The translations under genes and the position numbers were made by a program. DNA of 64,000 bases, from NCBI GenBank assembly GCA_900550935.1, contig URUD01000002.1:1-64000 (forward strand). The letters are read 5' to 3'. The stretch comes from an uncultured Roseburia sp. (GTDB taxonomy: Bacteria > Bacillota > Clostridia > Lachnospirales > Lachnospiraceae). Positions 25,129-34,034 of this stretch are shown piece by piece; within the stretch, counting starts at the first letter, position 1, and each line of letters opens with the position of its first letter. The notes beneath the pieces are model-generated. The model searched no databases. It was not told the DNA's origin and saw only the letters and a program-made list of their open reading frames with translations.

Positions 25129-27597
25129 TTATTTTTCTTTTCCTTCTGCTAAAAGACGCTCGACCAACTTCACACATTCCGCTGCGTCTTTGGAATATCC
25201 GTCTGCCCCGATCTCGTCTGAAAAACTCTCAGTGATCGCCGCTCCGCCGATAACAATCTTGCAGGTACAGCCTTTCTCTTTTGCCAGCTCCACCACATCT
25301 TTCATCCGCATCATGGTCGTTGTCATAAGGGCAGACAGCCCGATGACCTTTGCTCCCTCTTTCATGGCTGTCTCCACGATCACGGAAGCCGGCACATCCT
25401 TGCCCAGGTCGATGACATGATAGCCGTAATTTTTTAACATCAGTACAACCAGATTTTTTCCGATGTCATGGATATCTCCCTCCACGGTCGCCACAACGAC
25501 TGTTGCCATCTCTTCTCCGCCCGTGCGCTCCAACATCGGCTCGAGATATTCGATCGCGATCTTCATCGTATTTGCCGAGGAGATCAGCTGCGGCAGGAAA
25601 TATTTTTTCTTGTCAAACAGCACGCCCACCTCATTGATTGCCGGGATCAGATGTCCGTTGATAATATCATCCGGCTTTGCCCCCTGCTCTAGCATCTGTT
25701 TTACTTCTTCCAGGATATGTTCTTTGTTTCCTTTTAAAACGGCGGTAAAGACTCCGCTTCTGCTCTCTTTGGATGCCGTATCGGTGCTTGCGCTCCCGGA
25801 AGCTGCCCCGGCTTTCCCGGAAGGCACCATCACACGCTCCATCCCCGCATATTTTTCGGAGAGGAAATTCATGCGCTCAATATAGCGGATATCGCTCTCC
25901 TCTTTATTAAGCAGCATATCCGAAGCAAAGGCTGCATTCATCAGAAGTTCCTGGGATGGATTTGCGATCGCCATCGTCAGTCCGTTTGCGATCGCCATCG
26001 TTAAAAATGCCGTATTGACATAGGTACGTTCCGGCAATCCAAACGAAATATTGGAAAGTCCACATGCAGTAGGAAGTTCCAGTTCATCTTTACAGTAGGA
26101 AAATGTTTCAAAACATTCCAGTGCCGCCTTTGGGTTGGCTCCGATCGTCGCAACGAGCCCATCGACAATGATATCCTCTTTTGCCATGCCGATCCGCAAT
26201 GCCTCATTTAAGATTACACGGATGATCTCATGTTTTTCGTTGGAATCTTTTGGCAGTCCCTCATCCGACAACGGAAGCAGGATAAACATTGCACCATATT
26301 TTTTTGCGATCGGCAGTAAATGTTCAAATTTCTCTTTTTCAAGCGAAATGGAGTTGATCAGGGCGCGTCCCGGATAGATCCGCAGTGCTGCCTCTATGAT
26401 GTCCACATGGCTGGAATCAATACAAAGCGGACAGTCTACCGTGGAGGTCACTTCATATACGGTGCGGAGCATCATTTCTTTTTCATCAATACCGTTCATA
26501 CCCATATTGATATCCAAGATCTGTGCTCCGTTTTCTTCCTGTTCAAGTGCCATCGTACGCACCAGATTAAGGGAACCCTCTTTTAACTCTGCCTGTAATT
26601 TTTTCTTTCCAGTCGGATTGATCCGCTCCCCGATGACCATAAAGTTGCCATCCAGTTTGATCTCCACGGATTTTCGCTCTGAGGTAAGGATCCTTCTGTG
26701 CTGTGTGAGCGGTTTTTTCGGCTGTAATCCGCTTACCGCCTCTTTCAATGCCCGGATATGTTCCGGTGTCGTACCACAGCAGCCGCCTAAGATGCCGGCA
26801 CCCTCTTCTGCCAGTTTTTTGCCTGCAAGTGCAAACTCTTCCGGACCTACATTAAATACCGTTCTTCCATCCACAAGCTCCGGCATTCCGGCGTTTGGTT
26901 TTGCTACGATCGGAATGGTCGCATACTCTGCCATATGCTGCACCGGCTCCATCATCGCCTCCGGTCCTGTCGAGCAGTTCATTCCCACGGCATCTGCACC
27001 TAAACTCTGTAATACCACAACGGCAGTTGCCGGGTCTGTTCCATATAAGGTACGTCCGTCTTCATTATAAGTAAGCAGTACCATGACCGGCAGATCACAC
27101 AGCTCACGGATGGCGATCACAGCCGCCCTGCACTCCTGTAAACTCATCATGGTCTCTACAACAAACAGATCCACACCTGCATCCAGGATCACCTGTACCT
27201 GCTCTTTGTATACCTCGACCAGTTCTTCAAACTGCAGCTCGCCCAATGGGTAAAGCTGTTCGCCTGTCATCGTCAGATCACCTGCGATCAGGGTATGCTC
27301 CGAGGCCGCCCTTTTGGAAAGTGCCACGAGTTCGCGGTTCATTTCCACAAGACGTTCCTGTAGTCCATATTCTGCCAGCTTGATCCGGTTTGCTGTAAAT
27401 GTCGGTGCAAACAGGATATCCGTTCCAGCCGCTACATAGGCTTTCTGCAATCCTACCAGTACTTCCGGATTTTCTAATATCCACTGTTCCGGGCATACAC
27501 CGACCGGCATTCCTGCCTTTTGCAGGTTTGTTCCTGTCGCCCCATCCAATAATACAATTCGTTCCGCTGTAAGTGCCCGAAATTCCTCTCTTGTCAT
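25129..27597 (-). CDS. metH: cobalamin-dependent methionine synthase, short form
   Basis: This 822-residue enzyme transfers the methyl group of methyltetrahydrofolate to homocysteine. The homocysteine domain (1-~290) has the zinc-binding GGCCGTTPEH. The pterin-binding domain (about 310-560) contains MVIGERINPTGKKK and LDINMGMNGIDE. The cap and cobalamin-binding domains (about 620-822) contain EGDIHDIGKNLV, the DxHxxG motif that supplies the lower axial His. The protein ends after the cobalamin domain, so the C-terminal AdoMet reactivation domain of E. coli MetH (about 1227 residues) is missing. This short form is common in anaerobes and needs a separate reactivator. It is transcribed 50 bases after mnmA. 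Confidence 0.95.
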   Translation of the reverse strand: MTREEFRALTAERIVLLDGATGTNLQKAGMPVGVCPEQWILENPEVLVGLQKAYVAAGTDILFAPTFTANRIKLAEYGLQERLVEMNRELVALSKRAASEHTLIAGDLTMTGEQLYPLGELQFEELVEVYKEQVQVILDAGVDLFVVETMMSLQECRAAVIAIRELCDLPVMVLLTYNEDGRTLYGTDPATAVVVLQSLGADAVGMNCSTGPEAMMEPVQHMAEYATIPIVAKPNAGMPELVDGRTVFNVGPEEFALAGKKLAEEGAGILGGCCGTTPEHIRALKEAVSGLQPKKPLTQHRRILTSERKSVEIKLDGNFMVIGERINPTGKKKLQAELKEGSLNLVRTMALEQEENGAQILDINMGMNGIDEKEMMLRTVYEVTSTVDCPLCIDSSHVDIIEAALRIYPGRALINSISLEKEKFEHLLPIAKKYGAMFILLPLSDEGLPKDSNEKHEIIRVILNEALRIGMAKEDIIVDGLVATIGANPKAALECFETFSYCKDELELPTACGLSNISFGLPERTYVNTAFLTMAIANGLTMAIANPSQELLMNAAFASDMLLNKEESDIRYIERMNFLSEKYAGMERVMVPSGKAGAASGSASTDTASKESRSGVFTAVLKGNKEHILEEVKQMLEQGAKPDDIINGHLIPAINEVGVLFDKKKYFLPQLISSANTMKIAIEYLEPMLERTGGEEMATVVVATVEGDIHDIGKNLVVLMLKNYGYHVIDLGKDVPASVIVETAMKEGAKVIGLSALMTTTMMRMKDVVELAKEKGCTCKIVIGGAAITESFSDEIGADGYSKDAAECVKLVERLLAEGKEK

Positions 27598-27647
27598 ATC
27601 GCTTTTTGCTCCATTCTGCTAAAAAGATGCCTTATCCCAAATATTTG

Positions 27648-28730
27648 TCAGCGGATAATGCTTCCTCCACCCGCTACATAATCTCCATCATAAAGTACCA
27701 CTGCCTGTCCCGGTGTCACGGCGCGTACCGGTTCCAAAAAGTCACACCGGATCTCGTCTTCGCCTGTTCTGGTCACCTTACACATGCTTCCCTCATGGGA
27801 ATACCGGATCTTTGCCTTAAAGACCATACCGTCTTTAAAATCTGGCACTGCCATAAAGTTCAGATGGTTGGCGTAAAGTTCCTTTCTATGGACATCTTCG
27901 TTGCTGCCAAGCACAACCTCGTTGGTGTCTTTGCGGATCTCGGTTACGAAAACCTGTCGTCCCAATGCAATCCCTAGTCCTTTTCTCTGCCCGATCGTAT
28001 AGTGGGTAATTCCCTTATGTCTGCCGAGGATTTCTCCTGTCGTTGACACAAAATTACCCGGCGGCGGTACCTGCATGCCACACTCCCTGTCGATAAATCC
28101 GGCATAATCATTGTCCGGGATGAAACAGATCTCCTGACTGTCTTTTTTATGTGCCACAAGCAGTCCGATCTCTTCCGCGATCTTACGGATCTCATCCTTG
28201 GAATAATCGCCGATCGGCATCAATGTATGGGAAAGCTGTTTCTGGGTCAGATTATATAAGGCGTATGTCTGATCTTTTGCCGCGGTCACAGAATTTTTGA
28301 TCGCATACCGTCCATTTTCAAGCTGTTCGATCCTCGCGTAATGTCCAGTGGCAATATAATCTGCCCCGATCTCCAGACTGCGGTTTAACAATGCCTCCCA
28401 TTTTACATAGCGGTTGCATGCGATACAGGGATTTGGAGTTCTTCCCTGCAGATATTCTGCCACAAAATAATCCATGACATTGCACTTAAATTCCTGTTTA
28501 AAATTCATTACATAATAAGGAATCCCAAGCCGGTCTGCCACTCTTCTGGCATCATCTACCGCACTTAATCCACAGCAGCCACCATTCTGCTCCTGTGTAA
28601 ACTCGTCCTCGTCCTGCCAGATCTGCATGGTAACGCCGACTACATCATATCCCTGTTCTTTTAATAAATAAGCTGCTACCGAGGAATCCACTCCTCCGGA
28701 CATGCCTACTACAACCTTTTTTGCTGCCAT
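27648..28730 (-). CDS. mnmA: tRNA-uridine 2-sulfurtransferase MnmA
   Basis: This 360-residue enzyme makes s2U34 in tRNA-Lys, -Glu and -Gln. The PP-loop is VGMSGGVDSSVAAYLL at the N terminus. The catalytic cysteines lie in NPCIACNRYVKWE and SQEICFIPD. The C-terminal beta barrel ends VLYDGDYVAGGGSI. The ATG at 28730 has GAGAGGAAAA upstream. The frame stays open further upstream to 28832, but that stretch holds the terminator of the neighbouring gene and is not coding. Confidence 0.96.
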   Translation of the reverse strand: MAAKKVVVGMSGGVDSSVAAYLLKEQGYDVVGVTMQIWQDEDEFTQEQNGGCCGLSAVDDARRVADRLGIPYYVMNFKQEFKCNVMDYFVAEYLQGRTPNPCIACNRYVKWEALLNRSLEIGADYIATGHYARIEQLENGRYAIKNSVTAAKDQTYALYNLTQKQLSHTLMPIGDYSKDEIRKIAEEIGLLVAHKKDSQEICFIPDNDYAGFIDRECGMQVPPPGNFVSTTGEILGRHKGITHYTIGQRKGLGIALGRQVFVTEIRKDTNEVVLGSNEDVHRKELYANHLNFMAVPDFKDGMVFKAKIRYSHEGSMCKVTRTGEDEIRCDFLEPVRAVTPGQAVVLYDGDYVAGGGSIIR

Positions 28731-28778
28731 TTTTCCTCTCATTCTACTGCTTTGCTGATTTTTCTCAAATAACAAAAA

Positions 28779-28812
28779 CAGGGTGTCCCGCAAAAACTTG
28801 GGAGACACCCTC
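28779..28812 (-). terminator. terminator after the FliD-like gene
   Basis: On the minus strand AGGGTGTCTCCC pairs with GGGACACCCT around AAGTTTTTGC, and GTTTTTG follows. It separates the FliD-like gene from mnmA. Confidence 0.85.
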
Positions 28813-28865
28813 ATCATTACATGCTTTATCATCGCATGTTTTATTCATTTTGACAAGTCCGTTTC

Positions 28866-30125
28866 TTAAATGTAGGAATTGTACCAGTCGCCGGAAGTAT
28901 AGTTATTGCTGTAAGAGCCTGTGTCGCTGTAAGTATTTGCCTTTGCTGCTTCTTTCTCTGCATAGGTATTGATCTTTGTGATCTGTGTCTTCGTCTTGTC
29001 ACCGAAGCTGTTCACTCCCTGGAACAGATCTTTTACCTTTGCCATGTCCGTATTCTTAAACTTCTCTTCGTCGATGGATAGATTGTTATCCGAATCGATC
29101 GTGATGCCAACGGCTGCCAGTGCTGTCTTGTTTGCCTTGGTCTGATTTATCATGGTCTTTCTTGCCTGAAAGATACTGCTGGTATCTGAATCTCCCGTCT
29201 CATCCACAAGCTTGTTGTAATCTTTTACAAAACTCTTGACTGATTTGTAGATTGCATCCTTATCGTAATCGGTCACTTTCTGACCATTCTCGTCGGTTTT
29301 TGTCACTTTCTCAAATACAGAACTGCTTCCGGTCTTTAAGAGCTTCTCCAATGATTTGGATGCCTCATCTGCCGCTTCCTGAATACTTCCAAGTGTCTTA
29401 GAGGTATCTTTGGATGTAGAAGTTGAAGTAATGCCTGCCTTATAACTGGATGCCTTATCGGTACTTCCTGCTTTCTTTGCCTCCGTTGCCGCATAACTCT
29501 TTAAGCTGGTTGCCTTTGCACTGATCTGATATACATAACCGCCGGATGACTGGAACAAAGACTGCACACGTGCTTTGCTTGCGCTCTTGAATTTATCTTC
29601 GTCAATGGAAAGCTTGTTGTCAGAACCAACTGTGATACCAACCTCAGACAATGCCTTTTCATTGGCAGATGTAAATGAAACCATATTTTTGGCGGTACGC
29701 AGGATACTCATCGTATCAGATTCTGTTACTGCATCCACTGTCTCATTGTAATTGTCAACAAAACTCTTGACTGCCTTGTATACTGCATCAGTATTATAGT
29801 CTGTGTAGCTGTTGCCTTTTTCATCTGTCTTGGTCGTAAACAGTGATTTGCTTCCCTTATCCAGTAATGTCTGGGCAGATGTCTTTAAGTTATCTGCTGC
29901 CTTCTGGATGGAGGTCAGTGTCTGCTCACTGTCTTTTGATGCAGAAGATGATGAAACACCTGACTCTTCCAGTTCTTTCTCATAATAAGAAGAAACCAGT
30001 TTTCGATAACTTCCGTTCTTGATGCTTGCATAATCGGTATAGCTGATACCAAGAAAATCCACCGAACCGGATGAACTGTTATCAGCTGTGTTCATACTTG
30101 AAAATAATGAATTGATCGTTGTCAT
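28866..30125 (-). CDS. tandem-duplicated FliD C-domain-like protein
   Basis: The 419-residue protein consists of a short N-terminal segment (INSLFSSMN, FLGISYTDYASIKNGSYRKL) and two homologous units of about 150 residues (69-219 and 244-396). Each unit runs from SIQxAAD through KSFVxxYN and VGITxxSDNxLSIDExKFK to VxxLFQ and a final helix ending in EA.KA. This pattern matches the C-terminal domain of the flagellar cap FliD (hook-associated protein 2), where LGI, KLSID and LF recur. There is no signal peptide, as in type III-exported flagellar proteins. The start has GGGAGTG seven bases upstream. A sigma-28-type promoter precedes it. It is not a normal FliD, which is longer and has the N-terminal D0 helix. 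The exact role is unknown. Confidence 0.75.
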   Translation of the reverse strand: MTTINSLFSSMNTADNSSSGSVDFLGISYTDYASIKNGSYRKLVSSYYEKELEESGVSSSSASKDSEQTLTSIQKAADNLKTSAQTLLDKGSKSLFTTKTDEKGNSYTDYNTDAVYKAVKSFVDNYNETVDAVTESDTMSILRTAKNMVSFTSANEKALSEVGITVGSDNKLSIDEDKFKSASKARVQSLFQSSGGYVYQISAKATSLKSYAATEAKKAGSTDKASSYKAGITSTSTSKDTSKTLGSIQEAADEASKSLEKLLKTGSSSVFEKVTKTDENGQKVTDYDKDAIYKSVKSFVKDYNKLVDETGDSDTSSIFQARKTMINQTKANKTALAAVGITIDSDNNLSIDEEKFKNTDMAKVKDLFQGVNSFGDKTKTQITKINTYAEKEAAKANTYSDTGSYSNNYTSGDWYNSYI

Positions 30126-30179
30126 AAAATCACTCCCTTGTTTCTATGCGACTTCCATGTCTTGTTCCTTCTACTCTAT

Positions 30180-30206
30180 ATATCGTCATTTTAACCCGAA
30201 CATTTA
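30180..30206 (-). promoter_or_regulatory. sigma-28 (SigD/FliA) type promoter
   Basis: On the minus strand TAAA (30203-30206), a 15-nt spacer and GACGATAT (30180-30187) match the sigma-28 consensus TAAA-N15-GCCGATAT at 11 of 12 positions. It lies about 55 bp upstream of the FliD-like gene. The rest of the 333-bp spacer 30126-30458 is AT-rich and shows no gene. Confidence 0.75.
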
Positions 30207-30407
30207 GCTTTTGCAAGCTTTTCCTTTTCTGTTACTTTTTTACAAAAAACGGTTTGCATTTCTTTTCCATGCAGTAATTATATACAAAAAATATGTAATT
30301 GTTTACCACTTGTTCATAGTTTATTCATATATAACTGTTATAGTGTATTTATCAAATAAATTAACAGATCATTTGTTATCATATATTTGATAGATTTTTT
30401 CATAATA

Positions 30408-30436
30408 GCCCGGATCATCCGAAAGGATGTCCGGGC
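30408..30436 (-). terminator. hairpin downstream of ung
   Basis: GCCCGGATCATCC and GGATGTCCGGGC form a long stem with one bulge around a GAAA tetraloop. On the minus strand it follows the ung stop codon. The T tract after it is interrupted, so efficiency is uncertain. Confidence 0.6.
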
Positions 30437-30458
30437 ACTCCTCATTTATAGGGATTTT

Positions 30459-31136
30459 TTAGATATCTTCTATCTGCCAGTCAATCGGCTCTATCCCATG
30501 ACTTTTTAAAAATTCATTTGCCTGGCTGAAATGCTTGCAACCGAAAAATCCTCGATACGCAGACAACGGACTTGGATGTGGTGCGGTCAGAATCAGATGT
30601 TTGGGATTATTTAACATCGGGATCTTGCTCTGTGCCGGTCTCCCCCACAGCATATACACGATCGGTCGTTCCTGCGCATTGACTGCCTGAATGATCGCAT
30701 CCGTAAACTGTTCCCAGCCTCTTCCCTGATGAGAATTCGCCTGATGTGCACGGACAGTGAGCACTGTGTTCAACAGCAATACACCCTGATCTGCCCACTT
30801 TTTAAGGTAACCGTTGTTTGGAATCTTACATCCCAAGTCATCCTGTAACTCTTTGTAGATATTCTGTAAGGATGGCGGTATCTCTTTTTGTGATGGCAGA
30901 ACGGAAAAGCTGAGTCCATGTGCCTGATTTACATTATGGTACGGATCCTGTCCCAAGATCAGCACCTTTACCTCGCTGAGTGGTGTAAAGTGCATCGCAT
31001 TAAAAATATCATCTGCCGGCGGATATACAACCGCCCTGCTATATTCTTCTTTTACAAATTCAAATAATTGTCTGTAATACGGCTTTTTAAATTCATCCTG
31101 TATGGCTGGTAACCAGTCATTTGTAATCATTGCCAT
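30459..31136 (-). CDS. ung: uracil-DNA glycosylase
   Basis: This family 1 UDG of about 225 residues removes uracil from DNA. The catalytic water-activating motif is LILGQDPYHNVNQAHGLSFSV near residue 63, and the DNA-intercalating HPSPLSAYRGFFGCKHF lies near the C terminus. The start at 31136 has AAGG eight bases upstream and lies four bases past the hisF stop... the reading continues from hisF with the ribosome binding site inside the hisF 3' end. An ATG at 31130 is an alternative. It is last in the hisH-hisF-ung unit. Confidence 0.96.
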   Translation of the reverse strand: MAMITNDWLPAIQDEFKKPYYRQLFEFVKEEYSRAVVYPPADDIFNAMHFTPLSEVKVLILGQDPYHNVNQAHGLSFSVLPSQKEIPPSLQNIYKELQDDLGCKIPNNGYLKKWADQGVLLLNTVLTVRAHQANSHQGRGWEQFTDAIIQAVNAQERPIVYMLWGRPAQSKIPMLNNPKHLILTAPHPSPLSAYRGFFGCKHFSQANEFLKSHGIEPIDWQIEDI

Positions 31137-31140
31137 GTTC

Positions 31141-31902
31141 TTACCTTCTGACGGAAACACCCCGTCCTGCCAAATAATCTTTTACTTCTTTGATCTCCAG
31201 TTCTTTATAGTGGAACAGTGATGCTGCCAGTGCCGCATCTGCCATGCCCTCGGTCAGAGCCTCATAAAAATGCTCCTTTGTTCCGGCTCCACCGGATGCG
31301 ATCACCGGGATAGATACATTCTGTGCGATCTGGCGTGTCAGCTCAATATCGTAGCCTGCCTTGGTGCCATCACAGTCCATGCTGGTCAAAAGAATCTCTC
31401 CTGCGCCAAGCTCGTCTGCTTTTTTTGCCCATTCAACAGCATCGATCCCAACGTCGATCCTGCCGCCATTTTTGTAAACATTCCATCCGGAGCCATCTTC
31501 CCGTTTTCTGGCATCAATCGCAACCACTACGCACTGGCTGCCGAATTTATCTGCCGCCTCCGAAATCAGTTCCGGTCGGTTGATCGCTGAGGAATTGATC
31601 GAGATCTTATCTGCACCTTCCCGCAGCAATACCTTAAAATCTTCTACCGTACGGATCCCACCTCCGACTGTAAATGGGATAAACACTTTTTCTGCCACTC
31701 TGCGGACCATATCTACCACGGTATTTCGTCCATCTGAAGTTGCAGTGATATCCAGAAAAACCAGTTCATCTGCACCTGCTTTGTCATACGCCGCTGCGAT
31801 CTCAACCGGATCTCCTGCATCCCGCAGGTTGACAAAATTTACTCCTTTTACGACACGTCCGTTGTTTACATCCAGACAGGGAATGATTCTTTTGGTAAAC
31901 AT
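31141..31902 (-). CDS. hisF: imidazole glycerol phosphate synthase subunit HisF
   Basis: This 253-residue (beta/alpha)8 cyclase subunit makes IGP and AICAR in histidine synthesis. Visible motifs are PCLDVNNGRVVKGVNF with the first catalytic Asp, FTVGGGIRTVEDF, LLTSMDCDGTKAGYD with the second catalytic Asp, and VIASGGAGTKEHF. The start has AGGAGG seven bases upstream. It follows hisH by 12 bases; the remaining his genes are not in this window. Confidence 0.97.
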   Translation of the reverse strand: MFTKRIIPCLDVNNGRVVKGVNFVNLRDAGDPVEIAAAYDKAGADELVFLDITATSDGRNTVVDMVRRVAEKVFIPFTVGGGIRTVEDFKVLLREGADKISINSSAINRPELISEAADKFGSQCVVVAIDARKREDGSGWNVYKNGGRIDVGIDAVEWAKKADELGAGEILLTSMDCDGTKAGYDIELTRQIAQNVSIPVIASGGAGTKEHFYEALTEGMADAALAASLFHYKELEIKEVKDYLAGRGVSVRR

Positions 31903-31914
31903 CCCGATTCCTCC

Positions 31915-32520
31915 TTATATTTCAGCAAAATTCTTCAGGATCTGTAATCCTACACTTCCACTCTTTTCCGGATGAAACTGACATGCAAAGATATTTCCCT
32001 GCTCTACTGAAGCATGAATACGCACACTGTAGTCCGTTGTTGCCTTTACGATGCTCTCCTCTGCCGCTTTCAGATAATAAGAATGGACAAAATACACATA
32101 CGGATGTTCCTCTAATCCTGCAAACAGTCTTCCATTTCCCTGCAGGTCGAGAGAGTTCCATCCGATATGCGGGATCTTCAATCCCTCTTTATCCGGGATG
32201 CGTAAGATCTCTCCCTTTAGTATGCCAAGACCTTCCACACCCTCGCTCTCTTCGCTTCGCTCGAACAAAAGCTGTAAGCCAAGACAAATCCCAAGAAATG
32301 GTTTTCCACTGTCCGGGATCTCTTTTAAGACCTTGTCCAGTTCGAATTTTTTTAGCTGCTCCATTGCCTGTCCAAAGGAACCAACTCCCGGCAGGATCAC
32401 TTTATCCGCCTGTTCGATCTCTTTGAAATCTCTCGTAACAACACATTCCTGTCCCAGAGAAAGCAATGCTTTTTCCACACTTTTCAGATTTCCTGCATCA
32501 TAGTCGATAATTGCAATCAT
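31915..32520 (-). CDS. hisH: imidazole glycerol phosphate synthase subunit HisH
   Basis: This 201-residue class I glutamine amidotransferase supplies ammonia to HisF. The nucleophile Cys lies in FLGICLGLQLLFE and the catalytic His-x-Glu in CQFHPEKSG. The oxyanion-strand motif PGVGSFGQAM is present. The start overlaps the stop of the upstream membrane-protein gene by four bases (ATGA), which suggests translational coupling. Confidence 0.97.
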   Translation of the reverse strand: MIAIIDYDAGNLKSVEKALLSLGQECVVTRDFKEIEQADKVILPGVGSFGQAMEQLKKFELDKVLKEIPDSGKPFLGICLGLQLLFERSEESEGVEGLGILKGEILRIPDKEGLKIPHIGWNSLDLQGNGRLFAGLEEHPYVYFVHSYYLKAAEESIVKATTDYSVRIHASVEQGNIFACQFHPEKSGSVGLQILKNFAEI

Positions 32521-33962
32521 TCTTCTGTCACCTTTTCTAATCCTGCAGCCGTTAATACATTGTAGATTTCTTTGGAATATTCCTTACGATCTTCGATACC
32601 GTATAAGTTCATGGCATCCTCTTCGCTGATCCCAAAGATTGCAAGTGCTTCCACCGCCTGTGCTTTTATCTTTTCCACTTCTCCGGCACAGCCGTATGTA
32701 GCAGCATCCTGCTCGTATTTATCACATCTTCCGATTGCACGGATCAGTGAATCCAATGCCATGTCATAGACCTCTCCCTGCATGAGGCTCTCATATGCTT
32801 TATATTCAGAATCGATGGTTGCAATGATCTTGTATTTCTCATATTCTCCAGAATCGGCTTCTTTTACATTTACGCCTGCTACCTGCTGATATGCCTCCTC
32901 ATAATTTCCTTTGCTGTAGGCATCCGCAGCCTCTGTAAAGCTGTTAGAATATCCAAGCAGATTGGTAGCGATCATAACCAGTGCAAAGAACGATGCTGCC
33001 ATGATAAAGATCAGTATAACCGGAACCTTGGGAAGTGGCGGTGTCAGATCCGGTTCTTTTGGCAGTTTTTCTTTTTTCGGACGTTCCTTTTTCGGTTTCT
33101 TCGCCTTCTGCTCTTTCTTTTCTTTTTTCTTTTTCTCTTTTTCTTCTTTCTTTTTCTTCTTCTCTTCTTTTTTCTTTGCCTTGATTTCTTCCGGAGTCGG
33201 CTCTTTTTCCTGTGGTTCCTCTGCAGCCTCAGGAGTACCCTCTAAGGACTGTAAGATTTGAAGGTTCTCGTCAGTAAGATCCTCGATGTCCGGCATTGCT
33301 GTTCTCTCTAAGGAAACTTTCTCTTCTGTTTTTCCCTCTTCTTCGTCCTCATCCTCACCAAACAGGATTTTGCCTAATTTTGCGAAAAAACCTTCTTTTT
33401 TCGGTTTCTCTGCCGCAGTTTCAGCTTCTGCCTTCTCGCCATCTTCAGATACCTCTGAGATATCATCAAATCCACTCAGTCCATCATCTTCTATGCTTTC
33501 GCCTGCTTCATCTGCATTTAACATATCTCCGATATCTGAAAGTCCATCTTCTGATTTTAATAAATCCATCAGATCCTGGTCATGATCCACCTGTTTTTCC
33601 TCCTCTGCCACTGCTTCTTCCTTAGCGGCTGCCTCCTTAACCAGTGCATCCAGATCATCTGTGGAATCCTCTGTTTGCGCTTTGTCCTGCATTTCCTGCT
33701 TTACGCCATCTACGATATCATTCACATTTTCAAAGAAAAGATCATCATTTGCATTGCCTTTATCCGATGGATCTGAATCAATTTCTTTTTCAAACTGTTT
33801 TAAGAAATCATCTTCATTTCCATTCGAAGCTATCTCATTTTCAAAATCTTTCATAAATTCTTCTTCTGACTGCATAGAATCTCCTTTACTCTCCCCGTTT
33901 TCCTTTGCTTCTTTTACTACAGAATTCAATAATCCGTCTAAATAATCCTCTGATTCGCCCAT
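32517..33962 (-). CDS. acidic/basic low-complexity single-pass membrane protein
   Basis: The protein has 481 residues. The N-terminal half is strongly acidic (repeated EEF, DDLF and SED stretches). A Lys/Glu block rich in KKKEEKKKKKEEKEKKKK lies at about 250-300, then one transmembrane helix (PVILIFIMAASFFALVMIATNLLGY, about 313-337). The C-terminal ~140 residues are helical and TPR-like (YSKGNYEEAYQQVAG, YDMALDSLIRAIGRC). It begins with GGAGG six bases upstream and overlaps hisH by four bases. It follows cheV, so a sensory or envelope role is possible, but I do not recognise the family. Confidence 0.75.
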   Translation of the reverse strand: MGESEDYLDGLLNSVVKEAKENGESKGDSMQSEEEFMKDFENEIASNGNEDDFLKQFEKEIDSDPSDKGNANDDLFFENVNDIVDGVKQEMQDKAQTEDSTDDLDALVKEAAAKEEAVAEEEKQVDHDQDLMDLLKSEDGLSDIGDMLNADEAGESIEDDGLSGFDDISEVSEDGEKAEAETAAEKPKKEGFFAKLGKILFGEDEDEEEGKTEEKVSLERTAMPDIEDLTDENLQILQSLEGTPEAAEEPQEKEPTPEEIKAKKKEEKKKKKEEKEKKKKEKKEQKAKKPKKERPKKEKLPKEPDLTPPLPKVPVILIFIMAASFFALVMIATNLLGYSNSFTEAADAYSKGNYEEAYQQVAGVNVKEADSGEYEKYKIIATIDSEYKAYESLMQGEVYDMALDSLIRAIGRCDKYEQDAATYGCAGEVEKIKAQAVEALAIFGISEEDAMNLYGIEDRKEYSKEIYNVLTAAGLEKVTEE

Positions 33963-33992
33963 TCTGTACCTCCGCTACCCATAACTTAATCG

Positions 33993-34019
33993 GGGGATGT
34001 GATTGTTTATCACATCCCC
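33993..34019 (-). terminator. hairpin between cheV and the charged membrane protein gene
   Basis: GGGGATGTGAT and ATCACATCCCC form a perfect 11-bp stem with a 5-nt loop. The minus strand lacks a T run after it, so it may stabilise or separate messages more than terminate. Confidence 0.5.
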
Positions 34020-34034
34020 TTCTTTCCTTCAGCC

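Noticed and set aside
33286..33625. Plus-strand frames rich in Ser, Phe or Leu
   Set aside because: They mirror the acidic, low-complexity part of the charged membrane protein gene.
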